Of a DNA stretch of 31,014 bases, positions 14,779 to 22,791 are shown one piece after another. The stretch's first letter is position 1, and each line of letters starts with the position of its first letter. The DNA comes from an uncultured Candidatus Planktophila sp. (GTDB taxonomy: Bacteria; Actinomycetota; Actinomycetes; Nanopelagicales; Nanopelagicaceae). The notes below the pieces were generated by a model. It was not told the origin of the DNA, did not search any database, and saw only the letters and a program-made list of their open reading frames with translations. A program made the position numbers and the translations under genes. Location: NCBI GenBank assembly GCA_937975715.1, contig CALJUA010000009.1, positions 1 to 31,014 of the forward strand, written 5' to 3'.

Positions 14779-14917
14779 AGGCCAATTCCTTCAAGTCTGG
14801 GTTGAGAGTTTTCCTAATTGTTACAAGCCACACGCTGATAAGTGCGGACTTTTTTAGGATTTTTTAATCGGCATAGATAGGCTCGTCCTACACATCACAA
14901 GTTCCTTGGAGGAAACC

Positions 14918-15979
14918 TTGAAGAAGACAACAAAGCTTGTTGCAGCATTCGCAGCTGCGACTCTTGCATTCGGTGTAGCTCCAGCTGCAACTGCTGCAAA
15001 CGCAACAAAGGCATGTCTCGCACTTGATACAGGTGGCGTAGACGACAAGTCATTTAACGCATCAGCATGGGCAGGCGCTAAGGCAGCTGCTAAGAAGAAC
15101 TCATCAATCGCTGTTAAGTATCTTGCAGCAACTTCAGATGCTGACTACGCACCAAACATCAAGAAGCTTGTTGATGAGAAGTGCGACATCATCGTAGGCG
15201 TTGGCTTCCTTATCAACGGCGCAATCGTCGCTGCTGCAAAGGCAAACCCAACAGTGAAGTTCGCAATCGTTGACCAGGATGGCCAGGATCACGGTGCTGA
15301 CGGATCTGTCTACCCAGGTAAGAGCTTTTCAAACCTTAAGCCACTTCAGTTCTCAACAAACGAGTCTGCATTCCAGGCTGGTTACCTTGCAGCTGGCGTA
15401 TCAAAGACCGGTAAGGTCGCAACATACGGCGGACTTAACATCCCACCTGTCACAATCTTCATGGATGGATTTGCAAAGGGCGTTGCTTACTACAACAAGG
15501 CGAAGGGCAAGTCAGTAACAGTTCTCGGTTGGGATACAGCTAAGAAGGACGGAACTTTCGTTGGTGGATTCTCTGATTCAGCGAAGGCTCTTCAGATCTC
15601 TAAGAACTTCGAGCAGCAGGGTGCAGATGTAATCTTCCCAGTTGCTGGTGGCCTTGGTGGAGCAACAGCAGGTAACTCAATTGCTTCTAAGAAGTCAGTT
15701 GTAATCTGGGTTGACTCAGATGGATACGTTGCTGCTCCACAGTACAAGTCAGTACTCCTTACTTCAGTTGTTAAGGGTGTCGACATCTCAGTTCAAACTG
15801 TTATCGCTGATACAGCTGCTGGCAAGTTCTCATCAACAGGTTACAACGGTAACCTCAAGAATGGTGGAACAAAGCTTGCTGCTTACCACGATCTCATCCG
15901 CGTTGTTCCTTCAGCACTTCGTGGTGAAGTTACAAAGCTCGGAACAGCCATTGCAAATGGAAAGGTTTCAGCTAAGTAA
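14918..15979 (+). CDS. BMP-family substrate-binding protein (second, likely main nucleoside receptor)
   Basis: Extracytoplasmic nucleoside-type receptor. The start is TTG at 14918, chosen because GGAGG lies five bases upstream and the reading then begins MKKTTKLVAAF, a proper signal peptide (1-26, cut near ATA-ANA). No lipobox is present, so anchoring is unclear. The family pattern is LALDTGGVDDKSFNASAWAG (34-53), followed by GVGFLINGAI and ESAFQAGYLAAG. The 353-residue length is normal. Codon use is strongly uniform (GCA, AAG, TCA, CTT preferred), suggesting high expression. The 139-base gap before it carries two T-rich runs (14850-14866) that may end the trpS-BMP transcript, and probably its own promoter. 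A strong terminator follows, so the receptor can be made in excess over the transporter. Confidence 0.9.
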   Translation: MKKTTKLVAAFAAATLAFGVAPAATAANATKACLALDTGGVDDKSFNASAWAGAKAAAKKNSSIAVKYLAATSDADYAPNIKKLVDEKCDIIVGVGFLINGAIVAAAKANPTVKFAIVDQDGQDHGADGSVYPGKSFSNLKPLQFSTNESAFQAGYLAAGVSKTGKVATYGGLNIPPVTIFMDGFAKGVAYYNKAKGKSVTVLGWDTAKKDGTFVGGFSDSAKALQISKNFEQQGADVIFPVAGGLGGATAGNSIASKKSVVIWVDSDGYVAAPQYKSVLLTSVVKGVDISVQTVIADTAAGKFSSTGYNGNLKNGGTKLAAYHDLIRVVPSALRGEVTKLGTAIANGKVSAK

Positions 15980-15996
15980 TTAACTGAAATTCTCTT

Positions 15997-16038
15997 AAGC
16001 AAAACGGAGTCAGTGATATCACTGACTCCGTTTTGCTT
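15997..16038 (+). terminator. Perfect 21-bp palindromic terminator between receptor and transporter genes
   Basis: Bases 15997-16017 are fully complementary to 16018-16038 (core ACGGAGTCAGTGAT), with A- and T-rich ends. It lies 18 bases after the receptor stop. It is long enough to end transcription, or to shield the 3' end of the receptor mRNA from decay. Confidence 0.9.
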
Positions 16039-16066
16039 TGTAATAAGACGCTTAAAAGAGTAGATT
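16038..16066 (+). promoter_or_regulatory. Leaderless promoter of the nucleoside transporter/catabolism operon
   Basis: -35 TTGTAA (16038-16043), a 17-base spacer and -10 TAGATT (16061-16066) are followed by seven bases and then ATG 16074. There is no Shine-Dalgarno. The -35 box abuts the end of the palindromic terminator, so transcription restarts at once for the downstream operon. Confidence 0.65.
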
Positions 16067-16073
16067 GCTGTAC

Positions 16074-17573
16074 ATGTCCCTTGAACTGCGCGGCATCACA
16101 AAGCGCTTTGGTGCACTTACAGCAAATGATTCCATCGATCTAAAAGTTGAATCTGGAGAGATTCACGCGATCCTCGGTGAGAATGGTGCAGGTAAGTCCA
16201 CGTTAATGAATATTGTCTACGGCCTTCTCGCTCCAGATGAGGGCACCATCTCCGTGGATGGCAAAGTAATAACGATTGATTCGCCGCTCGATGCCCTCGC
16301 AGCGGGAATCGGCATGGTGCATCAACACTTCATGCTTATCCCGGTCTTCACGGTCGCAGAAAATATTGTTCTTGGCCACGAAAAGGTGAAGGGGCCTGGT
16401 TTCCTCGATCTTGAAACAGCTCGCAGAGAAATTAAACGCGTTTCAGCAGAGTTTAACTTCGATGTTGACCCAGATGCGCTAGTAGAAGATTTGCCCGTTG
16501 GAATTCAGCAACGCGTGGAGATTATTCGCGCGCTCATTTACGACGCCAAGGTTTTGATTCTCGACGAACCAACTGCAGTTCTCACTCCACAGGAGACAGA
16601 TGAACTCCTTCGTAACATGAAGAAGCTTCGTGATCAAGGTACCGCGATCGTCTTCATTACTCATAAACTCCGCGAAGTACGTGAAGCAGCTGACAAGATC
16701 ACCATCATTCGTCGAGGCGCAGTTGTAGGTACGGCATCACCATCTGCCAGCCAAGAGGAACTTGCATCCCTGATGGTGGGAAGACCAGTCTCACTTGATG
16801 TCGACAAGTCAGCGCCTAAGTTGGGTGATGTAACCCTCAAAGTTGAACATCTCAACATCCATGATCACACAGGCCGCACACTTGTTAAAGATATTTCATT
16901 CGAGCTGCGTGCAGGTGAAGTACTTGCCGTAGCAGGAGTACAAGGCAACGGACAATCTGAGCTCGCCGAAGCGATTGTCGGATTACAAGAACATGTTGAT
17001 GGACGTATCACCCTCGATGGTCAAGAGATTCATAAGGGTAGGGTGCGCGATGCGCTCCATGCAGGTATCGCATTCGTCCCAGAGTCTCGCGAGGAAGATG
17101 GACTCATCTCATCTTTTAGTATTGAGGAGAACCTCATTCTCGATCTCCACGACCTTTCTCCCTTTGCAAGAGGTCCAGTGATCTCACAAGGTGCAGTCGC
17201 AGAGAATGCCTCAAAGCGTGTAGTTGAATTTGATATTCGCGCACAATCTGCAAAAGATCCCGCCTCATCTCTTTCTGGTGGAAATAAGCAGAAAGTCGTA
17301 TTGGCCCGAGAACTATCTCGCCCAGTAAAACTTGTTGTGGCATCTCAGCCAACTCGTGGACTTGATGTGGGATCTATTGAATTTGTCCATGAACGTATTA
17401 TCGCCGAGCGTGATTCAGGTCGTGGAGTGCTTCTCTTCAGTACTGAACTCGATGAGGTAGTTGCCCTGGCAGATCGCATCGCAGTGATGTATCGCGGGGA
17501 ATTCATTTCTATTGTTCCAGCAGATACATCACGCGAAGAGTTGGGTCTATTGATGGCAGGTGTGAAAAAATGA
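16074..17573 (+). CDS. Nucleoside-type ABC importer, double ATPase subunit
   Basis: Cytoplasmic ATPase with two fused nucleotide-binding domains, of the RbsA/NupO/YufO-like class that pairs with BMP receptors. Domain 1 has Walker A GENGAGKST (35-43), signature-like LPVGIQQRVEI (140-150) and Walker B LILDEPTAVL (161-170). Domain 2 (about 245-499) has a degenerate Walker A GVQGNGQSE, a good LSGGNKQKVV signature and ASQPTRGLD in place of a canonical Walker B, which is normal for this class. The ATG at 16074 is preferred over TTG 16065 because a promoter places the transcript start there. It overlaps the next gene by four bases (ATGA). It heads an operon that reaches deoC. Confidence 0.92.
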   Translation: MSLELRGITKRFGALTANDSIDLKVESGEIHAILGENGAGKSTLMNIVYGLLAPDEGTISVDGKVITIDSPLDALAAGIGMVHQHFMLIPVFTVAENIVLGHEKVKGPGFLDLETARREIKRVSAEFNFDVDPDALVEDLPVGIQQRVEIIRALIYDAKVLILDEPTAVLTPQETDELLRNMKKLRDQGTAIVFITHKLREVREAADKITIIRRGAVVGTASPSASQEELASLMVGRPVSLDVDKSAPKLGDVTLKVEHLNIHDHTGRTLVKDISFELRAGEVLAVAGVQGNGQSELAEAIVGLQEHVDGRITLDGQEIHKGRVRDALHAGIAFVPESREEDGLISSFSIEENLILDLHDLSPFARGPVISQGAVAENASKRVVEFDIRAQSAKDPASSLSGGNKQKVVLARELSRPVKLVVASQPTRGLDVGSIEFVHERIIAERDSGRGVLLFSTELDEVVALADRIAVMYRGEFISIVPADTSREELGLLMAGVKK

Positions 17574-18727
17574 AAAAGTTCTTCAATAAACTTGCACTTC
17601 CAGTTTTAGCTTTTGCAATGGCGCTCTTTGTCAGCGGGCTCCTCGTTGCATTCTCAGATTCAAAGGTCCTTGCGCTTAAGGCAAGCCCTCTCTCCATGTT
17701 CGCAAAAGCGCTCTCTACCGCAGGTGGCGCTTACTGGGCGCTCTTCCGCGGATCAATTTTTGATAATCAATTAACAGATGCAGGTTTCTTGCATGGTTTC
17801 TACCCATTGTCAGAGACTTTAGTTGCAGCATCTCCATTGATTCTCACGGGACTCTCCGTTGCACTCGCCTTCAAGGCAGGTCTATTTAATATCGGTGCTC
17901 AAGGACAATTCATCGCAGGCGCAATCGGTGCAAGTTATGTGGGTTTCCACTTTCAAATGCCAATCGTGATCCACGCAATTGCAGCAATTGCGGCAGCAAT
18001 GGCATGTGCAGGTCTATACGGAGGATTTGTTGGATTCCTCAAAGCACGCACAGGTGCGCACGAAGTTATCGTCACCATCATGCTCAACTATGTGGCAGGT
18101 TATTTCTTGCTCTGGTTGCTTAGCACTACTGCATTCTTGCGTCCAGGTCGTCAAGATCCACTAGCACCAGAGGTAAAGATGTCTGCTCGACTTCCACATC
18201 TCTTTGGTTCAGATCTTCGCGCCAACCTTGGGTTCATCATTGCACTCCTTGCAGCAGGTGGCGTCTGGTGGCTACTCAACCGCAGCACATGGGGATTTAA
18301 GTTCCGTGCGGTAGGTGCAAATGCGGCGGCGTCACGCACAGCAGGAATTTCAGTAGGGCGCTCGACCACAACAGTCATGTTTATTGCTGGTGCACTTGCT
18401 GGCCTTGGAGGCGCAGTTCAAATTCTTGGATCTGAACCTGCAATGACTGCAGGCGTGGGTGGAAGCTTTGGTTTTGATGCCATCACTGTTGCGCTCCTCG
18501 GTCGCGGAACTCCAGTCGGAACGGTCTTTGCTGCCCTCCTCTTCGGAGCACTCCGCGCAGGTGGCCTCACGATGCAGGCAAGTACTGAGACGCCTCTGGA
18601 CCTAGTACTCGTCATCCAGGCGCTCGTTGTTCTCTTTATTGCAGCTCCAGCGCTTATCAAGGCGCTCTTTAGATTGAAAAATGTCGACGCCGGCCAAGCG
18701 GTCGCATCGAAGGGATGGAACGGTTAA
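17570..18727 (+). CDS. Nucleoside-type ABC importer, permease 1
   Basis: Polytopic membrane subunit of the BMP-type ABC importer (branched-chain/ribose permease superfamily). In 385 residues it shows an N-terminal membrane helix (about 8-28), the hallmark segment KAGLFNIGAQGQFIAGAIGA (about 103-122), and the cytoplasmic coupling region GFDAITVALLGRGTPVGT that docks on the ATPase, with membrane helices between and after. The start overlaps the ATPase stop as ATGA, and the stop overlaps permease 2 as TAATG. It is probably NupP-like in role. The substrate is inferred from the downstream nucleoside enzymes. Confidence 0.9.
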   Translation: MKKFFNKLALPVLAFAMALFVSGLLVAFSDSKVLALKASPLSMFAKALSTAGGAYWALFRGSIFDNQLTDAGFLHGFYPLSETLVAASPLILTGLSVALAFKAGLFNIGAQGQFIAGAIGASYVGFHFQMPIVIHAIAAIAAAMACAGLYGGFVGFLKARTGAHEVIVTIMLNYVAGYFLLWLLSTTAFLRPGRQDPLAPEVKMSARLPHLFGSDLRANLGFIIALLAAGGVWWLLNRSTWGFKFRAVGANAAASRTAGISVGRSTTTVMFIAGALAGLGGAVQILGSEPAMTAGVGGSFGFDAITVALLGRGTPVGTVFAALLFGALRAGGLTMQASTETPLDLVLVIQALVVLFIAAPALIKALFRLKNVDAGQAVASKGWNG

Positions 18728-20004
18728 TGTCTACTCAAGAAGTTCGCACATTATCTGCACCAGAACGCCGCCGTCGTCGTGGAATTTTCACGATGGGTGG
18801 CCTCGGGATCTTCTCGCTTATCGTCTTCGCCATCCTTCCTAAAGATGGCCAGCCAGTAACGTATAGCTTTGTACTTGGAAATGAGTGGGTACTCTTAAAA
18901 GAGTGGATCATTAACTCAAAGCACGGCTCGCTTGGTTTTTCAATTGCCTCACTTGCAGCTGTAGCACTTGCTGCCTTTCAATTCAGAGCTGGCAAGACAA
19001 TTCGATTTGCCAGTGGAATCTTTGCAGCCTCATTCATGATGTCATTTCTCTCTTGGGCAGCAGCAGGAAAATTCATTCCATTCACAGGCCTGCTTCAAGG
19101 CGCACTCCTTCTCTCTGTCCCTTTGATTTTCGGTGCAATGGCGGGTGTTCTCTCAGAGCGTTCAGGCGTGATCAATATTGCAATTGAAGGACAGTTACTT
19201 GCTGGTGCATTCGCATCTGGAGTATTGGCCTCACTTCTGCATAACAATTGGATTGGCCTTGCATTTGCACCAATCGCAGGCGCTCTGATTTCGCTCTTAC
19301 TTGCAATCTTTGCCATCAAATACGGAATTGATCAAGTTGTGCTCGGATTCGTTCTTAACGTGCTTGTGATTGGTCTGACCAACTTCCTCTACAAGAAGTT
19401 GCTCATTCCATACCAGAGCGAGTGGAACGCCGCGATTGCATTTACACCCATAGAGATTCCGCTTCTTTCGAAGATTCCCGTACTCGGACCAATCTTCTTT
19501 AGCCAGAGCATCATCGTCTACATGATGTATGTCGTTGTGACATTTATTCATATCGCTCTCTTTAAGAGCAAGTGGGGACTTCGCACTCGCTCTGTCGGCG
19601 AGCACCCAACTGCGGCAGAATCAGTCGGAATCGATGTCAATAAGATTCGATTTAAGAATGTTATTTACGCAGGCGCAGTTGCAGGTCTAGGCGGTGCTTT
19701 CTTTACTTTGGGCGCAGTGGGCTCTTTCAGTAAAGAGATGACAGCCGGAAAGGGCTTTATTGCACTAGCCGCGCTGATCTTCGGACGTTGGTCGCCAATG
19801 GGTGCAGTAGCCGCAGCCTTAATTTTTGGTTTTGCAGACAATTTGCAGGGCCTTCTCACTATCACCGGAACCCCAATTCCATCTGAATTTATGTTGATGG
19901 CTCCCTACATTGCAACCATCATTGCAGTCTCTGGTTTTGTTGGAAAAGTCAGGGCGCCGGCGGCAGATGGAATTGCCTACAAGCGTGGAGGCGGTTCCCA
20001 CTAA
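18727..20004 (+). CDS. Nucleoside-type ABC importer, permease 2
   Basis: Second membrane subunit, 425 residues, NupQ-like. A basic N-terminus (APERRRRRG) keeps the first segment in the cytoplasm. The family segment is RSGVINIAIEGQLLAGAFASG (begins near 142), and the coupling loop is GFIALAALIFGRWSPMGA. About ten hydrophobic segments are visible, a few more than in permease 1. ATG 18727 shares its A with the permease 1 stop and has GGA and AGGGAT motifs just upstream; ATG 18715 has none, so the shorter form is chosen. The stop shares one base with cdd. Two different permeases plus one double ATPase make a standard heterodimeric importer. Confidence 0.9.
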   Translation: MSTQEVRTLSAPERRRRRGIFTMGGLGIFSLIVFAILPKDGQPVTYSFVLGNEWVLLKEWIINSKHGSLGFSIASLAAVALAAFQFRAGKTIRFASGIFAASFMMSFLSWAAAGKFIPFTGLLQGALLLSVPLIFGAMAGVLSERSGVINIAIEGQLLAGAFASGVLASLLHNNWIGLAFAPIAGALISLLLAIFAIKYGIDQVVLGFVLNVLVIGLTNFLYKKLLIPYQSEWNAAIAFTPIEIPLLSKIPVLGPIFFSQSIIVYMMYVVVTFIHIALFKSKWGLRTRSVGEHPTAAESVGIDVNKIRFKNVIYAGAVAGLGGAFFTLGAVGSFSKEMTAGKGFIALAALIFGRWSPMGAVAAALIFGFADNLQGLLTITGTPIPSEFMLMAPYIATIIAVSGFVGKVRAPAADGIAYKRGGGSH

Positions 20005-20402
20005 TGCAGATTGATTGGCAACTCTTGCGCAATGAAGCGCTGGAAGCGATGAAAAAGGCATACGTGCCTTATTCCAAGTTCCCAGTCGGAGTTGCCGCTC
20101 TCGTCGATGATGGTCGCATCGTCACGGGATGTAATGTCGAAAATGCTAGCTACGGCCTGACTCTCTGCGCAGAGTGCGGTTTAGTTTCCTCGCTTATTGC
20201 AACTGGTGGAGGTCGCCTAGTGGCCTTCGCATGTGTCGATATCTCAGGTAATCCATTGATGCCGTGTGGACGTTGCCGTCAACTCTTGCAAGAGCACGGT
20301 GGTTCCAAACTTCAATTGATGACGGATGAAGGCGTAAAAACTTTAAATGATTTACTACCTTGGGCATTTGGGCCTGAAGAAATCGAGACGCGACTTTCAT
20401 GA
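20004..20402 (+). CDS. cdd: Cytidine deaminase
   Basis: Zinc enzyme that hydrolyses cytidine and deoxycytidine to uridine and deoxyuridine. The 132-residue length is that of the homotetrameric class. Zinc ligands are Cys55, Cys88 and Cys91 (TLCAEC and PCGRC), and Glu57 is the proton shuttle. NVENASYG (44-51) binds the ribose. Translation is coupled on both sides: TAATG with permease 2 and ATGA with deoA. It prepares cytidine for cleavage by the next enzyme. Confidence 0.96.
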   Translation: MQIDWQLLRNEALEAMKKAYVPYSKFPVGVAALVDDGRIVTGCNVENASYGLTLCAECGLVSSLIATGGGRLVAFACVDISGNPLMPCGRCRQLLQEHGGSKLQLMTDEGVKTLNDLLPWAFGPEEIETRLS

Positions 20403-21688
20403 TTGAGCCATTTGCAGCTGTTGAAGTCATTGCAGCAAAGCGCGATAAGCACGAACTCACCGATCCACAGATTGATTGGGTAATTGATGCCTACACTCGC
20501 GGCGTTGTAGCTGATGAGCAGATGTCAGCACTTGCAATGGCGATTCTGCTTAACGGAATGAACGCTCGAGAAATTTCTCGGTGGTCAAATGCGATGATCA
20601 ATACCGGCGAACGCATGAACTGGTCAGCCCTCGATCGCAAAACTGCAGATAAGCACTCAACCGGTGGCGTGGGCGACAAGATCACTCTTCCACTCGCACC
20701 ACTTGTTGCAGCATGCGGGGGAGCGGTTCCACAATTATCAGGACGCGGTTTGGGCCACACGGGTGGAACTCTCGACAAGATGGAATCCATCCCTGGTTGG
20801 CGCGCATCGCTCTCTAACGATGAGATGCTTCAAGTTTTAAAAGATACAGGTGCAGTTATCTGTGCTGCAGGCGCTGGACTGGCACCTGCCGATAAGAAGC
20901 TCTATGCGCTTCGCGATGTAACAGCGACTGTCGAAGCAATTCCACTCATTGCTTCATCGATCATGAGTAAGAAGATCGCAGAAGGTACATCAGCTCTGGT
21001 TCTCGATGTAAAGACAGGATCAGGCGCATTTATGTCTGACCCTAAGAAGGCATCAGAGCTTGCACACACAATGGTGCAGCTCGGTGTTGATGCTGGCGTC
21101 AAGATGCGCGCGCTAGTCACTGCGATGGATGTTCCTTTGGGATTAACAGCTGGAAATGCCCTCGAAGTGCGCGAATCAGTAGAAGTCCTTGCCGGTGGTG
21201 GTCCTGCTGATGTTGTTGAGCTAACGATTCTTCTCGCTCGAGAGATGATTGAAGCAGCTGGCATTGTTGGGAAAGATCCTGCAGCGGCTTTGAAAGATGG
21301 AAGCGCAATGGATCACTGGCGTCGTATGGTCGCGGCTCAAGGTGGAGATCCAGATGCCGCCCTTCCTGTTGCACGAGAGCAACATGTTGTAAAGGCTGCC
21401 AATAGCGGAATCATTACAACTATGGATGCGATGAAGGTCGGTGTATCTGCGTGGCGACTCGGCGCAGGACGTTCCAAGCAAGGCGAGAAAGTTCAAGCCG
21501 GCGCTGGTATTGAAATGCATGCAAAGCCTGGCGATTACATTGAAGCGGGAGCACCTCTCTTTACCTTGCACACAGATGAAGCTCCACGTTTTGCCCGCGC
21601 TCTAGAAGTTCTAGATGGCGCTGTGACGATTATTGAAAATGGAGTCGTTGACCGACTTCCACTAGTTCTCGAAAGGATTGAAGGATGA
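20399..21688 (+). CDS. deoA: Thymidine/pyrimidine-nucleoside phosphorylase
   Basis: Cleaves thymidine, deoxyuridine and possibly uridine with phosphate to free base and (deoxy)ribose-1-phosphate. The 429-residue protein carries the phosphate loop KHSTGGVGDK (85-94) and the family signature SGRGLGHTGGTLDKME (114-129). The catalytic Arg and Lys region lies near LRDVTATVEAIPLIASSIMSKK, and the C-terminal alpha/beta domain follows. The length is close to the usual 430-440. Start and stop overlap cdd and add by four bases each. Thymidine (DeoA) and pyrimidine (Pdp) phosphorylases cannot be separated by eye. Confidence 0.95.
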   Translation: MIEPFAAVEVIAAKRDKHELTDPQIDWVIDAYTRGVVADEQMSALAMAILLNGMNAREISRWSNAMINTGERMNWSALDRKTADKHSTGGVGDKITLPLAPLVAACGGAVPQLSGRGLGHTGGTLDKMESIPGWRASLSNDEMLQVLKDTGAVICAAGAGLAPADKKLYALRDVTATVEAIPLIASSIMSKKIAEGTSALVLDVKTGSGAFMSDPKKASELAHTMVQLGVDAGVKMRALVTAMDVPLGLTAGNALEVRESVEVLAGGGPADVVELTILLAREMIEAAGIVGKDPAAALKDGSAMDHWRRMVAAQGGDPDAALPVAREQHVVKAANSGIITTMDAMKVGVSAWRLGAGRSKQGEKVQAGAGIEMHAKPGDYIEAGAPLFTLHTDEAPRFARALEVLDGAVTIIENGVVDRLPLVLERIEG

Positions 21689-22791
21689 GCGTTGTAAATC
21701 CAGATCTCTTGAAGAAGCCGAGCCAAGATCAGGTCAAGCGTCTACCTAAGGCGTTGCTGCATGATCACCTCGATGGTGGCCTTCGCCCCGAGACAATTAT
21801 CGATATTGCAAAAGAAATCGGACACGAACTCCCTACATATGATGCAGCAGAGCTCGCTGAATGGTTCCGTGCATCATGCAATTCAGGCTCATTGGTTCTC
21901 TATTTAGAAACTTTCGCTCACACAGTTGCAGTAATGCAACGTCGTGAAGATGTTGTTCGCGTGGCTCGTGAATGCGCAGTTGATCTTGCTCGCGATGGAG
22001 TTGTCTATGCTGAAGTTCGCATGGCGCCAGAGTTACTGACAGAGAAAGGCCTCACGCTCACCGATGCAGTCGAGGCGATTCTCGAAGGTTTCCGTGAAGG
22101 CGAGAAAGAGGCTAAGAGCGAAGGCAACACGATTCGCATCTTCTCTCTCCTCTGTGGAATGCGTCAGAATGCTCGATCTCAAGAGGTGGCAGAGCTTGCG
22201 GTGAAGTATCGCGATAAAGGCGTTGTCGGCTTTGATATTGCAGGTCCAGAAGATGGTTTTCCACCTAGCGATCAACTCGATACCTTCGAATACCTTCGCA
22301 AAGAGAATGCACACTTCACCATCCACGCCGGTGAAGCGTATGGACTTCCATCTATCTGGGAGGCAATACAAATCTGTGGAGCAGAGCGTTTAGGTCACGG
22401 TGTGCGTATCGCTGACGATATCGACTTTAATCACACGCCAGCGCGTTTAGGACGTCTTGCATCCTATGTTCGCGATCGTCGCATCCCGTTAGAGATGTGC
22501 CCATCTTCAAATATTCAAACAGGAGTTGCCGCATCATTTGCTGAGCACCCACTTGCAAAGCTTTCAAAGCTTCGTTTCCGCGTGACAATCAATACTGATA
22601 ACCGTTTGATGTCAGCAACGTCGATGTCTCGCGAAATGAACGAGATGGTTGCAGCATGTGATTGGAATTTCCTTGATCTTCAGCGCGTGACCATCAATGC
22701 CTTAAAGAGTGCTTTCATTCCTTTTGAAGAACGACTTGAAATCATTGATGAAATTGTAAAGCCAAGATTTGCTGCAATCGCAGGCGAATAA
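21685..22791 (+). CDS. add: Adenosine deaminase
   Basis: Converts adenosine and deoxyadenosine to inosine and deoxyinosine, which PNP can split. The 368-residue TIM-barrel protein has metal ligands His26 and His28 (LLHDHLDGG), His214 with catalytic Glu217 (HAGE), His238 (RLGHGV) and Asp305. The position after Asp305, where animal and E. coli enzymes have a second Asp (TDDP), is Asn306 (TDNRLMS). I recall this form from other actinobacterial Add proteins, so I treat it as a subfamily trait. It overlaps deoA by four bases and the next gene by one. Confidence 0.93.
   Translation: MSVVNPDLLKKPSQDQVKRLPKALLHDHLDGGLRPETIIDIAKEIGHELPTYDAAELAEWFRASCNSGSLVLYLETFAHTVAVMQRREDVVRVARECAVDLARDGVVYAEVRMAPELLTEKGLTLTDAVEAILEGFREGEKEAKSEGNTIRIFSLLCGMRQNARSQEVAELAVKYRDKGVVGFDIAGPEDGFPPSDQLDTFEYLRKENAHFTIHAGEAYGLPSIWEAIQICGAERLGHGVRIADDIDFNHTPARLGRLASYVRDRRIPLEMCPSSNIQTGVAASFAEHPLAKLSKLRFRVTINTDNRLMSATSMSREMNEMVAACDWNFLDLQRVTINALKSAFIPFEERLEIIDEIVKPRFAAIAGE

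Noticed and set aside
14779..14917. Firm promoter and terminator between the two BMP genes
   Set aside because: T-rich runs and a TAGGCT box are present, but the hairpin has mismatches and no good -35 was found, so neither is listed as a feature.
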